From Fennellomyces sp. T-0311 (Eukaryota > Mucoromycota > Mucoromycetes > Mucorales > Lichtheimiaceae): 64,000 bases of DNA. Shown here one piece after another: positions 35,492-46,570 of this stretch. The notes under the pieces are model-generated. The model had not been told where the DNA came from and did no database searches. It was given only the letters and a program-made list of their open reading frames with translations. The translations under genes were made by a program, and so were the position numbers. The stretch's first letter is position 1. Each line of letters opens with the position of its first letter. The stretch covers positions 186,001 to 250,000 of the forward strand of contig JALLLT010000024.1 in assembly GCA_025266875.1 (NCBI GenBank), written 5' to 3'.

Positions 35492-38455
35492 ATGTCGAAT
35501 TTCTCAACGAATGTCGATCGCCCTGTCGCGTACCCCGCCGATCTTGATTTCGAAAGAGCACCCGATTCCGAGACTGAATCCGTGCAGAAATACATGCCCA
35601 CATATGTCACGTACTTTCTGAAAAGATTTCAGCTGGATAGCTACGAGGAAACAGTACCTGCTTACTATAATTCTGAAGAAAAGAAGTACATACGCGTGAC
35701 CAATAAAGTCTTCACTAAATGTGAAAAGACTAAGCAATTTAAACTTCACAAATATGAGCGTTTTACATTGGATATTGGATGGTCAATGAAAAAGATCAAC
35801 GGTCCAAAAAGGCTGGCAAATAACGTGCACCGCTACAAGAAAAAGTGCAATGGTGCCTTACACTGCCCAAATGAGGCCTGCAGAATCAAGGACACGCACT
35901 TGCGCCCTGGTCATGACGAGCAAAGCACGATGAAGATCCGTGAAAGGGGATGTTACGAATGTGGATGCGTGTTGGTACATATTCCGTGCAGTGTCGAGGC
36001 GTTTTACTTCTTCAGGACCGACAAGTGCACTGTGAAACAGGTCGGCAAACATGATCATAAAAAGTACCTGTCTAAGCACCTTTCTGAGAAGGAGAAGGAA
36101 AAGCTTACGACGATAATACGAGACAACCCAACAGTGACGCCGACAGCCGCTATACAGGGCATGATGAAAAAAGACAACACGAAAACAGCGCCAATCGATA
36201 CTATTAACACCATCCTTGGCTGTAATGACATCGCAAACTATCACATGAGGAAAGTGCGCGAGCAGCAAGGTATTCCTAAGAAGGCCACGTTTCTTGGTGA
36301 ATTTGGAACAATCATGAAGGAATATCCCGACTATTTCCTTCATGCAAATGTCTTACCTGGGTCATTCTTCATTGCTTATCGCGCGCCACTCATCAAGGAA
36401 TATGTCAACTTCCAAGCATTTCCAGCAGTGACCGATGTCACTTTCAAGGCAATCGACAAAGGCTATTACCTCTGCACCACAGTAATCTATATCCGACAAC
36501 TCAAAAAGCATGCCGTAATTTTCCAAGCTGTTATTGATGGTCTTTCCGAAGCAAACTTCTCTCAGTACTTCTTTGCTTTCATGAACGAGTACGGATTGAA
36601 CTTCGAAGGGCAAAATCAGTTCCTCGGAATGCTGTTGGACTTTTCTCTGGCGCAGAAAAATTGATTTCTGAAGGCCTATACTGCATACACCGGGAAAACA
36701 GATGGAGCACGGTTCGTCAAAGGGTGCTATATGCACTGGATGCAGTCTGTGCAACGCGCCAGCAGCAATCATCAAACCGTCCCACCAGAAGGATCCGAGC
36801 GATTTTGGGAACTGACAAGGATCATTCGGACAACCGAGGATGCTGATGTGTTCTGCCAAAGCTGCAGAGAACTGGTAACAAACTACCAACGTGCGTTCAG
36901 CTGGCTTAAGTGGTGGCTCCAACCGTCTATAAGCAGCATGATTTTTCAGCATCGCTCCACCATGAACAACGCTCTACGAAGTCACCCATCACGTACGACA
37001 AATGCTGTTGAGGCTTATCACAGAGACCTTTATCGTAACATCGACGAGTACCCAGGTTTAACTCTAGGGCTTCGGCATGCTCTCAGCTACATTGCAACAG
37101 CCGAGAATGCTCTGAAAAACTATCAAGAGTATGGATTACGACCTACTTACGACAGAGCACCTCGGCAGAAATCGAAGCGGCGCCCAAGATTCAAAAAATA
37201 TGTAAATGATGGCCGTCCGCCAGATGTAGCCAGCCAGCTTGTTGACACTGTTGCTGCTGTACATGATGAATTAAACCTGTCATACTATGAGGATACTTGC
37301 GAAGTAGCAAAGGTTGAGCCCAGTACGCAAGGTTCGAAATCCAGTAAATGTAAGCAAGGCAGCCGACGTAGTAATGACGACAAAGAGCTTTCGAAAGAGG
37401 ATGTAGAATATATCCAAAATGAAGAAGATACAATGTACTACATTGACGAACGAGCAATTGGGCTCCTGGACGCCGAAAACGATCCATTCATCCTTCCAGA
37501 GATTGAACACATGGGAGAAAATCTGGAACCTGGTACTGAACAGCGACTTAATGAAATTTTCGGCCAAAGCATAGGACCATCTAAAGAAAAATCCGATGAG
37601 GCTATGCACAAGTTGCAAGAAAATTCCGAGGGCAAGAAAATGGGAGATTATGCTGGTGAAAGAAAGAAAAGAAAGAAAAGACGAGCGCCCGAGTATAGCC
37701 AGGAAGATCTTTGGCCAAAAAGACCTAACAACAGGAGGGCAACAGAGTAAATTTGATCAAGTGTATACTGAAAAGTGTGATACTTATGCTGTATAACTAG
37801 ATTTGTTCATAGAGATGTACCAGAGGATTGCTCAACTGGTACCAGCGATGTGAAAGCAGACGGGTTCTGCGGATATCGTGCACTTGCGCTACAGATTCTG
37901 GGGAATCAAGATAAACATATGGAGCTCAAGGAAAGGATGCTGAGCCATCTGCTTCGTAATCATGACTTCTACCTTGATTGCCTGTTCAATGGGCGCACAA
38001 ATGTCATGAAGAACACGATCGAGAGACTGGAGTATGGTAATACACCAGAAACAGCACACATTAAGTCATGTGGCAGAGATTACTATTTCGAAGGAACAAT
38101 CGACGCTCAAATAGCAGCAGATGCATACACCACGCCCATTGCTATATTCGATACTCGTCCAGAATGGCCTTCAGTTTTGTACCTGCCACTCACGGTTCCT
38201 TCGGAAGATAACCCACAACCACAACCCGTTAATCTGCTGCTTCTCTCGCAAATGTGCCATTTTGTCGTCATCGATTTGATCCCATCTCGCACCCGGCATT
38301 TAGAATGGCCGGCTGTTAAGCCATACCATGAAAAACTCTGGCAGTATCTCGGTTGTTCGAAAGATTACAATGCTACATGGAAGTATCTACATAGAAAGCG
38401 CCTCACGGATTACATGATACAATTCTATATGGAAGCCAATCTGACCATTGCATAA
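35492..38455 (+). pseudogene. MULE transposase fused to an OTU cysteine-protease domain, broken by one TGA (about 969 codons)
   Basis: The start is the ATG at 35492 (MSNFSTNVD). Exon 1 runs to 37746; a 54-nt intron (37747-37800, GTAAAT...CTAG) joins it in phase to 37801-38455. An N-terminal Cys/His cluster (CPNEAC, CYECGC, KHDHKK) fits a WRKY-GCM1/FLYWCH-type DNA-binding finger. The DDE triad is readable: Asp in TDVTFKA (codon 315), Asp in LLDFSLAQ (codon 383), Glu in TTNAVEAYHRDL (codon 507), with C-x2-H in GCYMHW. The C-terminus is an OTU domain with DGFCGYRA (Cys codon at 37867) and His in MCHFVVID (38258). OTU proteases cleave ubiquitin-type links; their use by transposons is not settled. 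Codon 391 is TGA (36662-36664), where AQKN-G-F is expected, with no frame change around it. One substitution therefore inactivates the protein unless it is read through. Confidence 0.88.
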
Positions 38456-38535
38456 GTATTGTATTATATTATTTCCCTAGAGTATAGCTACAGTATTATT
38501 TTATCAAAAATTACAACGTTTACGTTAAAAAAGTG

Positions 38536-38666
38536 CAATTTCATAGGGTGCACCCGAATTTTAGAAAAAGGTGCCTTTTTACTTGCTAAAAACGCCGTCA
38601 CACTGAGGGGGGCACCTTTTTGGAGGGGCACCTTTTTTCATGTTACCCCCTTTTTTCATGTTACCC
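38536..38666 (-). repeat. Right terminal inverted repeat of the MULE, with duplicated tip
   Basis: Pairs with the left repeat. The outermost 18 bp (TTTTTTCATGTTACCC plus two bases) occur twice in tandem at 38633-38666. The outer copy abuts the target duplication, so it was the functional end at insertion. Confidence 0.85.
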
Positions 38667-38676
38667 TTTCAAATAC
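38667..38676. repeat. Right 10-bp target-site duplication of the MULE
   Basis: TTTCAAATAC directly follows the element's GTTACCC end and matches 35268-35277 exactly. Confidence 0.9.
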
Positions 38677-40714
38677 AGAGCACTTTTTTATTCGTGTGCA
38701 AGAGTGCAATATATAAAGGGTATTTTGGAAGTACTCATCTCAGACGATGTTCGGTAGGATTCCGACATGTAAAAAAAGCAATACGTAGGAGTTAGGCTTG
38801 CGTTTGATGTAGCTTCATTCTTTGGATTTTTTTCGTTCTTAGAATGAGAGTTCCTGGTACTCCGATGCTACTACCATTTGCCACAACTGACTTTCAAATG
38901 AACGAGCTTAAGTACTGTAAGCATAATGCTGATGATGTTGATGACTTTGCCATTTGTTCACTACTCCAGCAGGAGTGGCTAGGTAAAAAATTTCTATATA
39001 CACTGGTCGGTTATCAATTCCACTGACATAATTATTATGTTGGCGCCAGCGGAAACTATATGTATACTTTCCAAGCCTAGATACTTTTTCGGAAAATCCA
39101 CATGAGAAAATTCAAAGCTGGTTGCATAGATTAACATGCTTCCTACGTAGCGTGATATTTGAATTTGAAGTGATCGATCTTGGAAACTGAAGATCTCATC
39201 CGTACATACAGTAAAACAACTATAGATACACAGTTCACTATGCTTAAAAAGTAATATAACATTTCCTCTTAATTTAGATATGCCATACAGATATATCTGC
39301 GTGCTAAACTCGTCCTCACAAAAAGTACTTGGAAGAATACGTTAACAAGCTATCATAGATCCAGTTCAACAATGTGAAATTAGACAATCGTCTCTTTATA
39401 GTGTTAGAAGATACTAGTATTCAAAAACACCTGAGCAATATCTTGGTACATAAAAACTATATTATCCGATATGCTCCAAATAAATGCATACGTACCTATA
39501 TAGCTTTTAAACTAGGAGCCATATATTTACGATAGAATTTATATATAATAATCACTACATAGCTGACTACTTTTAAAATTAGCGATGTTAACGTATGTCG
39601 ACAAGTGCTTCGGGCCATGTCCGCCGATCGAGAGTTTAAAGACGACTGAACAGTGATCAACACTTATATACTGACAAACTCACGAAATGACAACATTGAC
39701 CGTCATTTATCGAGTAATGATATCATAATAGCTTATTAATGGGCGGTCACTTGCCATTCATGTGATAATCGTAAATACTACTGAACGTCGTCCAAATATA
39801 ACTATATACTTTTAAAGTGACTATTTACATTGGTGTGTTACATTTCTATCTTGTGTCATCAAGGTTGTTTATGCATAATGCGTGTACCAGAACCTTAACA
39901 CTGGTCGGTGTTTCGACCCAGGTTACTGGGAACGTGTGATTTTGGGATTATCGTAGTGGGTATTGAAATTAGCTTCATATGATTAACTTACGTGAACTGT
40001 AGAGTTAAATCACTATATATAAATGTATCATGGCACTGTTTGATACACAAGTAGATACACGAATAGATACGTACTATACAAGCTTACTCGGGATTTTTTA
40101 AGTGGCGGGAATATTCTCAGGAACAATTAACTTAATCATTCAGAAAATCGGAATATATGTAAACTAAGTTTTCTGACACGTTTAAGTAAGCAATATTAAT
40201 CAGCGAAGGGGACCTTATGTTACGGCTTTGACATGTGATACGTCGCTGCTGTAACTCAAACATTTTTCGCACAGATAAGGGCGGCATTTACCGTTGAAAG
40301 GTAACATATGATTGACAATGTGGTTGGTAATATCGATCACAATGGTCGCAGCGCGAATTCATAGTCCGCGGACGGTGGTGATGGCTCATTAAGCCCTCGA
40401 GACACAAGGTGCTCCATGCGGTATAGTGCGGGTGGGTGTGATGGAGGTCTGGATAGCGAAGAATATAATTCTCGGAGAGGGTCAGCGCCAGGATAAACGC
40501 TCTCCGCAATAAGGTTTTAAATAATACAAAGAAAAGGTGATGTAAGGAATAGAAATTAAGGAGGGGATAGTACTACTGGGTGGAGGAGCGAGGATCTAGA
40601 GACGTAGGGAGCGCATTATTATCGGAGAAAAAAGAGTTTTCTAATATAGGCTTGTGTAAAGTTAATGATATGAAAAGCTGTACAACGAAAGTAATTAAGA
40701 GGGGTGGCCCGCCG
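38677..40714. other. AT-rich intergenic region between the MULE and the G-alpha gene
   Basis: About 2 kb without a supported gene. Frames at 38844-39026, 40288-40509 and 40580-40888 are short. The last two lie just downstream of, or opposite, the minus-strand G-alpha gene and look like chance. Confidence 0.5.
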
Positions 40715-42270
40715 CTACAGAATACCCGAGTCCTTGAGCGCGTTCTGGAGGATCGTTTCCTTGATCGCCGCAAACACCAGCCGAATCTACTGCCATGTGA
40801 ATACACGCTGTCTTATCACGCACGCCTGCAACTTACGTTGGATGTGTCCGTTGCCTGTGTCAGACTAAAAATAGAAATTAATTGCTGAGCGTTCGATCTG
40901 CCGCCTGAAACTTACTGGGGGTATATGTTGAGCTTGGCACGGTTGGTCTGCGTGAACCGCCAGAGGATGTATTTGGCCGCCTTGGCTGGATCCTGCCCGC
41001 CTACCGCAAAGAAATACCATCAGCTTGATTGCTTTTTTTTCTCACGCGCACACGGGCTTGCCCATGCACACACATGCAGCGCATTTTACCTCCGTAATCA
41101 GGAAAGTAGCGTTCCAACGGAACCTTGGGAAGCTTGGTGCGGAACACATCGATCTTGTTGAGGAACAGGATGATCGAGGTGCGCAGGAACCACCGACTGT
41201 TGACGATGGACTCGAAGAGAACCAGGCTCTCCATCATCCGGTTCTACGGAGTACAGGCTCAGATCAGACTGTGTTTCCCAAGATTCAAAAAGATCAATCC
41301 CAAAAAGACTAACCTGCCGTGATTCCTCCAGCAGCACCTGGTCATACTCGCTCAGGGCAACGCAAAAGATGATCGATGTCACCGCCTCGAAGCAGTGAAT
41401 CCACTTTTTCCGCTCGGACCGCTGGCCGCCCACATCGAACATGCTATCATCAACACGCATAATCAATATACGGATATAGAAGTCAGGCCAAGAGTGATAC
41501 GTTACTGAATGCTCATCTGACCCATTTTGAACCTTGTTTCCGTGATACCGGTGGTTTTGGACCGTGCCCGTAGGACATCTTGGACATTGGGTACGTAATC
41601 AGCTCGTCCAATGCGTTTCACCTGATCAAAAAAGCTGGACACAAGAGTTAGCATAGCATAGCATAGCATATGTGTCATCGAGCCGCATACTATGGCGCAG
41701 AGTCCATCAGGTAGAACTGGCTTGCTTCCTGATCCAGTAATCGCCCAACGACACCGTCACTCCACACACTGGCCACGGCGTCCACCAAGGTGGCATCGAG
41801 CGGCCGATCGGTATTATCTGGCCCAGCCAGATCGTAGTCTGCAATCAGTTCTGCGTATTTCTATCGATGCGTGCGTCAGCGGCAAAGAAACAAGCACGGT
41901 GATGTAATCGCTGTACCCTGTTCTTCGAGTTCTCGAACTGGTAGTCGAATTTGCCTACAGCCGCAACCAAAACTTGCGCTGACTCCATGACGTTGCGGTA
42001 AACGGTTGCTCGCCAGGTGTACAGTTCGTCTCGGGTGTATCCGCTCTGGTGAATAATTTTCATTTGCTTGACAATCGTCGATTTGCCGGATTCTCCACTG
42101 CCTAATGGTAAAGAATGAGATGGTCATGCGAACATTTATGGACTGTGTGTACCGAGTAAGAGGAGCTTGCATTCGCGTTTCAATCGTCGGCTGTCCTCTT
42201 CAATCATGTGGTCGATCCGCTGGCTATGTGCCCGTTCTGCTCGCTCTTCGGACGATAGACATAGGCCCAT
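40715..42270 (-). CDS. Heterotrimeric G-protein alpha subunit (356 aa, 9 exons)
   Basis: Exons on minus: 42270-42153, 42101-41917, 41860-41691, 41634-41506, 41443-41314, 41243-41090, 41000-40916, 40864-40837 and 40786-40715. Phases close to 356 aa, standard for G-alpha. MGLCLS at the start fits N-myristoylation at Gly2 and palmitoylation at Cys4. Nucleotide-binding boxes are GSGESGKST (split by intron 1), RARSKTTGI with the switch I Arg, [12 protein letters not shown] with the catalytic Gln, NKID, and TQATDT. The C-terminus is LKDSGIL, which contacts receptors; no Cys four residues from the end, so it should not be a pertussis-toxin substrate. It couples receptors to cAMP or MAP-kinase signalling at the plasma membrane. 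Exon 8 is only 28 nt. Intron 3 holds a TAGCA-type microsatellite at 41648-41670. Which fungal G-alpha class it belongs to needs a tree. Confidence 0.93.
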
Positions 42271-42353
42271 AGCTTCCAAGTAGAACAATTTCGAGAAATA
42301 AGACGGTCGTGATGGAATGGTGCAAGATGGACAATGCCTGGAGAGTGGAAAGC

Positions 42354-42389
<36 letters not shown>

Positions 42390-45054
42390 AAAAGGTGTGT
42401 CGGTTTCCCCTCGTTCGATCGTGTTTCTCTCTTTTGTTAATTAAGTGTGCACTGTGCTTAAGGACAATAAAAAAAAAAGAGGAGGACCAGAAAAAGACAA
42501 AAAAAGCGTCGTGTCTCCGGGGTGAATTCGGGGGGTTCTGTGGTCTGCGAGTTGGGGGAGCCTCAATTGACCTTGGTAATGGATGACACGTGCGAAGCTT
42601 CTTGTAGGCTGCCTTCATTGTTATTTTCTCTCGCTCTTTGCTCGGTGCCTCTATCTATATCCTTCGTGAGAACTCATCACAGCCAGCCTGAGAACCGGTG
42701 CATCTTTGTGTCGCCTCACATTTGGGTGCCAGATCATTTCCTTACGTCTATGCGTGTGCGAGGTGAGTTGCCAGCCGCATATTACATAAGCCGTTCATGT
42801 CTTGCATCAAAGAAAGGGCAGTTGGAGCTACCGATGAAGGGGGGGGTGAACACATGCTTGTGACGATTTCCCATGCTTTGCAAAAAAAATAGAGCCACAA
42901 TAACATATAAACATCCAAACATACACACGCATTCAAACCAGTAGCACAATCGCAGCTTTTCCCCTTCGTTCGCTCTCCTTATGAAACAATGAGACGACAC
43001 TTGATTCAATCGATTCTCCTCATTCTCCCTTGCTTACACGGGCATTGTATCAGACCCTAATGCTTACACGCACACATAACTGCTTTTTGCTAGACCAATG
43101 TGCACGTTTTCCATATGTCTATTATGCTGTCATCGAGTCATCACTGGTATGGCTCCAAGCTGTGGTAAGGGGTGGTTTTTAAGTTGGCCAATGTGTACAT
43201 GCCGATAGATCAACCCTCGAGTGCCATAGAAACGGACCACCATGGTCCTTCTGGCCGTGTCCCGTTCAGACCCTTATTATTACGAGCTACTGGGTCGCTT
43301 TAAGCACGACCACAAGGAATGCCCAGCTTTATGACAAAGAGCCATTCAATAGCATGCTCTAATTACCACACTCAATCATCTCGGTTATTAGTGAACACAT
43401 TGCATGTACGACAGACAATGGCAGCGTTTGTTGATGGATTAACCAACTTTGTTTGACATTGTGTTCCTATACGCTCCTTGAAACGGCTTATGCACAATAA
43501 GGCGATCTAATTGGCCTGCACAACCCCGTTTCCCTGACATGCGTTCCATACTCGATCACGATCACATCCATTGATAGGAATACCGTTTTGGTGGATCTCA
43601 TGAAAAAAGCTGGCTATGGTATAAGTACCTCAATTCTGCAAGATATATACGCAATCTCGCTCGTAAATGTCAGTTTACAGTAGTTTATATTGGATACGGA
43701 AGAATGTATACTCAACATACGTATTGCTTCGTTAAACGTGGATATTGAATCTATCAGCCTTATTCACGCGATAAGGAGCCGATTTCAGGACAGGGAAGTG
43801 TACCGTACATAGAACATCTCAAAGTTCGATTGATCTTTTTTTAAATCATGCCGCGCTTTTTCACAGTGGCTCGGTTTCTTTATATGTCATGCCCCTTCAC
43901 TGTTCTCGTCAGCATGGAGAACCTTTGGATTATTCATTTATTGAGTAAAATGGACAAAAATGTCGAGATTCACCATAACCAATGTTCTGAGGATAATGTA
44001 GTGGCTTTCAAGGCTATTACCGCAATTCGTGCTTAATCATCACACGTTCTTCGGTTTCATGAATGTCGAAACAGCATATACGACCAATACGTATAGTATT
44101 ATCGACAGTAACAATGCATGATATCAGTCATATAAAATATGATATCGATTGACTAGTACCTTCTCACGCACAGCGGTCTGCTGATTAGGTCTATTGCACG
44201 ACATGTGCAAGGAAACTTTCCATAATTGAACGATTGGCATTGTAGCACGGGCGCGTTACTGAGTTTGCTCGATATAGAATTTATATATATAGGCTAAACT
44301 TTGATGTTACTGAATCGATAAAGTGCGTAGTCAACGGCCATTGTTGGTAAGGCATCCGCCGCCTGTAACCTTCACACATTGAGATAAGGTGTAGTTAAAG
44401 TATACGTCAAGAAATGGGTTAGCTAATTTGATGCAGTACAAAGTGCTTCATAGGTACACCTTTTTCGTCTTTCTTGTTGCCACTTAATTAATGCTGTACA
44501 CACTTTTATTTTTTTTAAGTAGCTTGTCTCGCCATACTTTGTTTAGAACATTTGTGTAAGATACCCCAATCCTAAATTGTCTTAGAAGGGAAAGAAGTAT
44601 TACACAACTGCTTCTTTAATAGGAATCAGTGATTTACATTTGAAAAATACAGAATTCAGAAGCTTAAGCTCCTTGTCTCCGTAGCTACGTACTGCCATGC
44701 TATATCTGTAAAATTTATGAAAAGTAACCCAGAATTAAATAAATTTTTATGCAGAGACTTGTTTCCTGGTATCTTTCCTAACGGGCAGTTATGTTCTTTT
44801 TTTTTTGAATATGTAACTGCACATGCTGCCACAATTCCTAGTGCGACGACGATTGGTAAGGAAGGTTTTGCAGAGGGCGTTTATGTACTATGTAATATAG
44901 ATATGATATCAAGAAAATTTTGAAAGCCATAATCACACTGACCGATACGTATTTACATAGCGCGCTGCTCCTCACTGCTTAGTAATGGCATAATATACAG
45001 TTGATCGGATTGCTATAATAGCATTCAATTAGGCAGTAGCTTTTATTTTACTAT
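42271..45054. other. G-alpha 5' region and gene-poor intergenic DNA
   Basis: The first 350 bp upstream of G-alpha contain a GA-repeat tract (42352-42386) and an A-run, probably leader and promoter. The remaining 2.4 kb are AT-rich with only short unrecognised frames (for example 43848-44036). Confidence 0.5.
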
Positions 45055-45865
45055 ATCTTTTTCGATGGAAGTGCTTCAATCAACTCCACCTTATCTCGTC
45101 GTCCCAGTTGATTTCCCTCGTAAACGAGTAACCGCGCTGAATAATAGTTGAGGTAGGGATAATCCGCGCATTGCTTCTTTCGTAGACAGAAACCTCTGTA
45201 TTTTTGGGTCGTCGACAAGCGATGCCACAACCTCCACTCCTCTAGATAGAGCTGTTATTCTTCGGCACCCATTTTAAGTTTTGTGTGCGACTCTCCAGTT
45301 GATCGCCGTTAACATGCTGGACAACATTCTGTGTTCACCTGTATCTGTCAACAAAAGGATTCGCTACACGGATATCTCATCAAATTTTGCTAATCATGTT
45401 GCACGAGCACATAAGCGTGCCCATAAGATGCACACATTACTTTGAGTAGCTGAGAAGTACCTTCGTTACGAATGTGGCCCATATTGGGTACTTCAAATTG
45501 GCTAAAAGATAGTCCGTTCTATGAGAGGACACCGATTGCCTTCCATCTTGTCTCGTCGGTGAACTGGTGCGGTAGTGTATGTTTTCTTGGTGCTTTTCCT
45601 TGTTTTTCGACGTCCAGCTATCTTTTTCCTCGAGGTCGGCGTGTTCTTCCGATAGGATCCGTGTACGCGAGATTTTCAAAAAGTTGACACGCTTATTGCC
45701 GTTAATGTAAATAATTTCAAGCTTTTTGGTCGACGTTTCGTAAAAGACAGCATTATAACGCTATGGCTTCACAAACTGAGGCATCAAATGGCTGTATATT
45801 TAGTACTAGTGTCGGCGATGCGATTGATCTGTATATTTCCATGCTCATCCTCCCTTGAATCACTG

Positions 45866-45990
45866 CAAAAAATTTTTGGGTGAATTTTGGTGAATAATTT
45901 TTCGAAGTGGTTAAAAAGCTTATGTCCAGTCACCTCAAAAACTCATTCACCCAAAATTCACCCAAAAATTTTTTGCAGTGAATGTAAGTG
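45866..45990. mobile_element. Palindromic MITE with CACTG ends (about 117 bp) in the HNH relic
   Basis: The element begins CACTGCAAAAAATTTTTGGG and ends with its near-exact reverse complement, with inverted repeats of about 35 bp around a short centre. AAT stands on both sides, consistent with a 3-bp duplication. CACTG termini and 3-bp duplications are the hallmarks of the CACTA (EnSpm) superfamily, so this is probably a non-autonomous CACTA-type MITE. No transposase for it lies in the window. Coordinates include the flanking duplication and are good to a few bases. Confidence 0.75.
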
Positions 45991-46209
45991 ATTTCGTTGG
46001 ATAATTGAACAAATGTATCCAGCATCTGAGTAGAGGTAGTGTTCGAATGTTAAAGTGCTGTGTACATTGTGCACAACGGTGGACTTTATGCCTGGGTGTT
46101 CTTTTTAGAATCTGGCAATTTCATCCTCCTGTAGCATAGGCAAGTCATCGTATATGATGAGGTTGTTTCAATCACAATTATCTTTGTCATCATCCTTGTT
46201 GAATATGTA

Positions 46210-46381
46210 CAGTGGCCGCTTTATATAACGATACGATGGTGCAGCCCAAACTTTATCGTTATATCAAAATATCGTTTTATAAAATGGGATTTGGCAGTGA
46301 TTACCGTATTGGTGCATCGAGAATTGTATCGTTATAGCGAATTATCGTTATATAAAATATCATTATATAAAGCGACCACTG
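46210..46381. mobile_element. MITE with CAGTGG..CGCTT ends and TA duplication (172 bp)
   Basis: Left end CAGTGGCCGCTTTATATAAC; the right end reads CAGTGGTCGCTTTATATAA on the other strand. TA sits on both sides (46208-46209 and 46382-46383). The intact HNH gene reads GAATATGTAGTGTTTGG at the matching place, with a single TA, so it preserves the empty site. TA duplication and CAGTG-type ends fit a Tc1/mariner-pogo-type non-autonomous element (family by inference). Confidence 0.85.
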
Positions 46382-46570
46382 TAATGGTTGCTGCTGTCAA
46401 AGTGTTCCGAGAAAGTGTAAGTCATAGTCACCCCCAATGGTATTCAAGCATATAGCACTGTCCTTGCTGACATAGTAACGTGGAGGTGTGGTAATCGGCA
46501 CTTTTGGATGCCGGAGTCGCACCATTTCCTGTAACTATTTAACTGTGCTGGTTACAGATACATCTTCTTC

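Larger units (their letters stand above)
35278..38666 (+). mobile_element. Mutator-like (MULE) DNA transposon with OTU-fused transposase, full length
   Basis: The 3389-bp element begins GGGTAACATGAAAAAAG and ends in the reverse complement. It is flanked by a perfect 10-bp duplication TTTCAAATAC (35268-35277 and 38667-38676), within the 8-11 bp range known for Mutator-like elements. Terminal inverted repeats are about 112 bp (35278-35389) and 131 bp (38536-38666); the right one carries an extra 18-bp copy of its tip. The interior holds one spliced transposase-OTU gene with a single premature TGA. Ends, duplication and coding region are all well preserved, so the insertion is probably recent. 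Confidence 0.93.
45055..46570 (-). pseudogene. Third, decayed copy of the HNH/NUMOD-array gene, interrupted by two MITEs
   Basis: The minus strand aligns along its length with the intact gene at 1678-3048, in the same order. Anchors include the NUMOD1 tail near 45100-45200, the region around 45270-45310 matching the third HNH motif, the NUMOD4 strand near 45480, and the CTGGGTGTTCTTTTT segment near 46095. Many substitutions, frameshifts, a deletion of roughly 120 bp near the 5' end (about 46430) and two transposon insertions (45869-45985 and 46210-46381) destroy the frame. The longest remaining frame is 80 codons (45437-45679). This is an older family member than the inverted pair. Confidence 0.85.

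Noticed and set aside
36662..36664. TGA in the transposase as selenocysteine or a recoded codon
   Set aside because: The position corresponds to a Gly codon one base away; other genes in the window use TGA as a normal stop (for example 13357-13359). A simple mutation is more likely.
42136..42618. 160-codon minus frame as a longer N-terminus of G-alpha
   Set aside because: The conserved lipid-modified start MGLCLS at 42270 fits the family, and the upstream part is GA-repeat leader.
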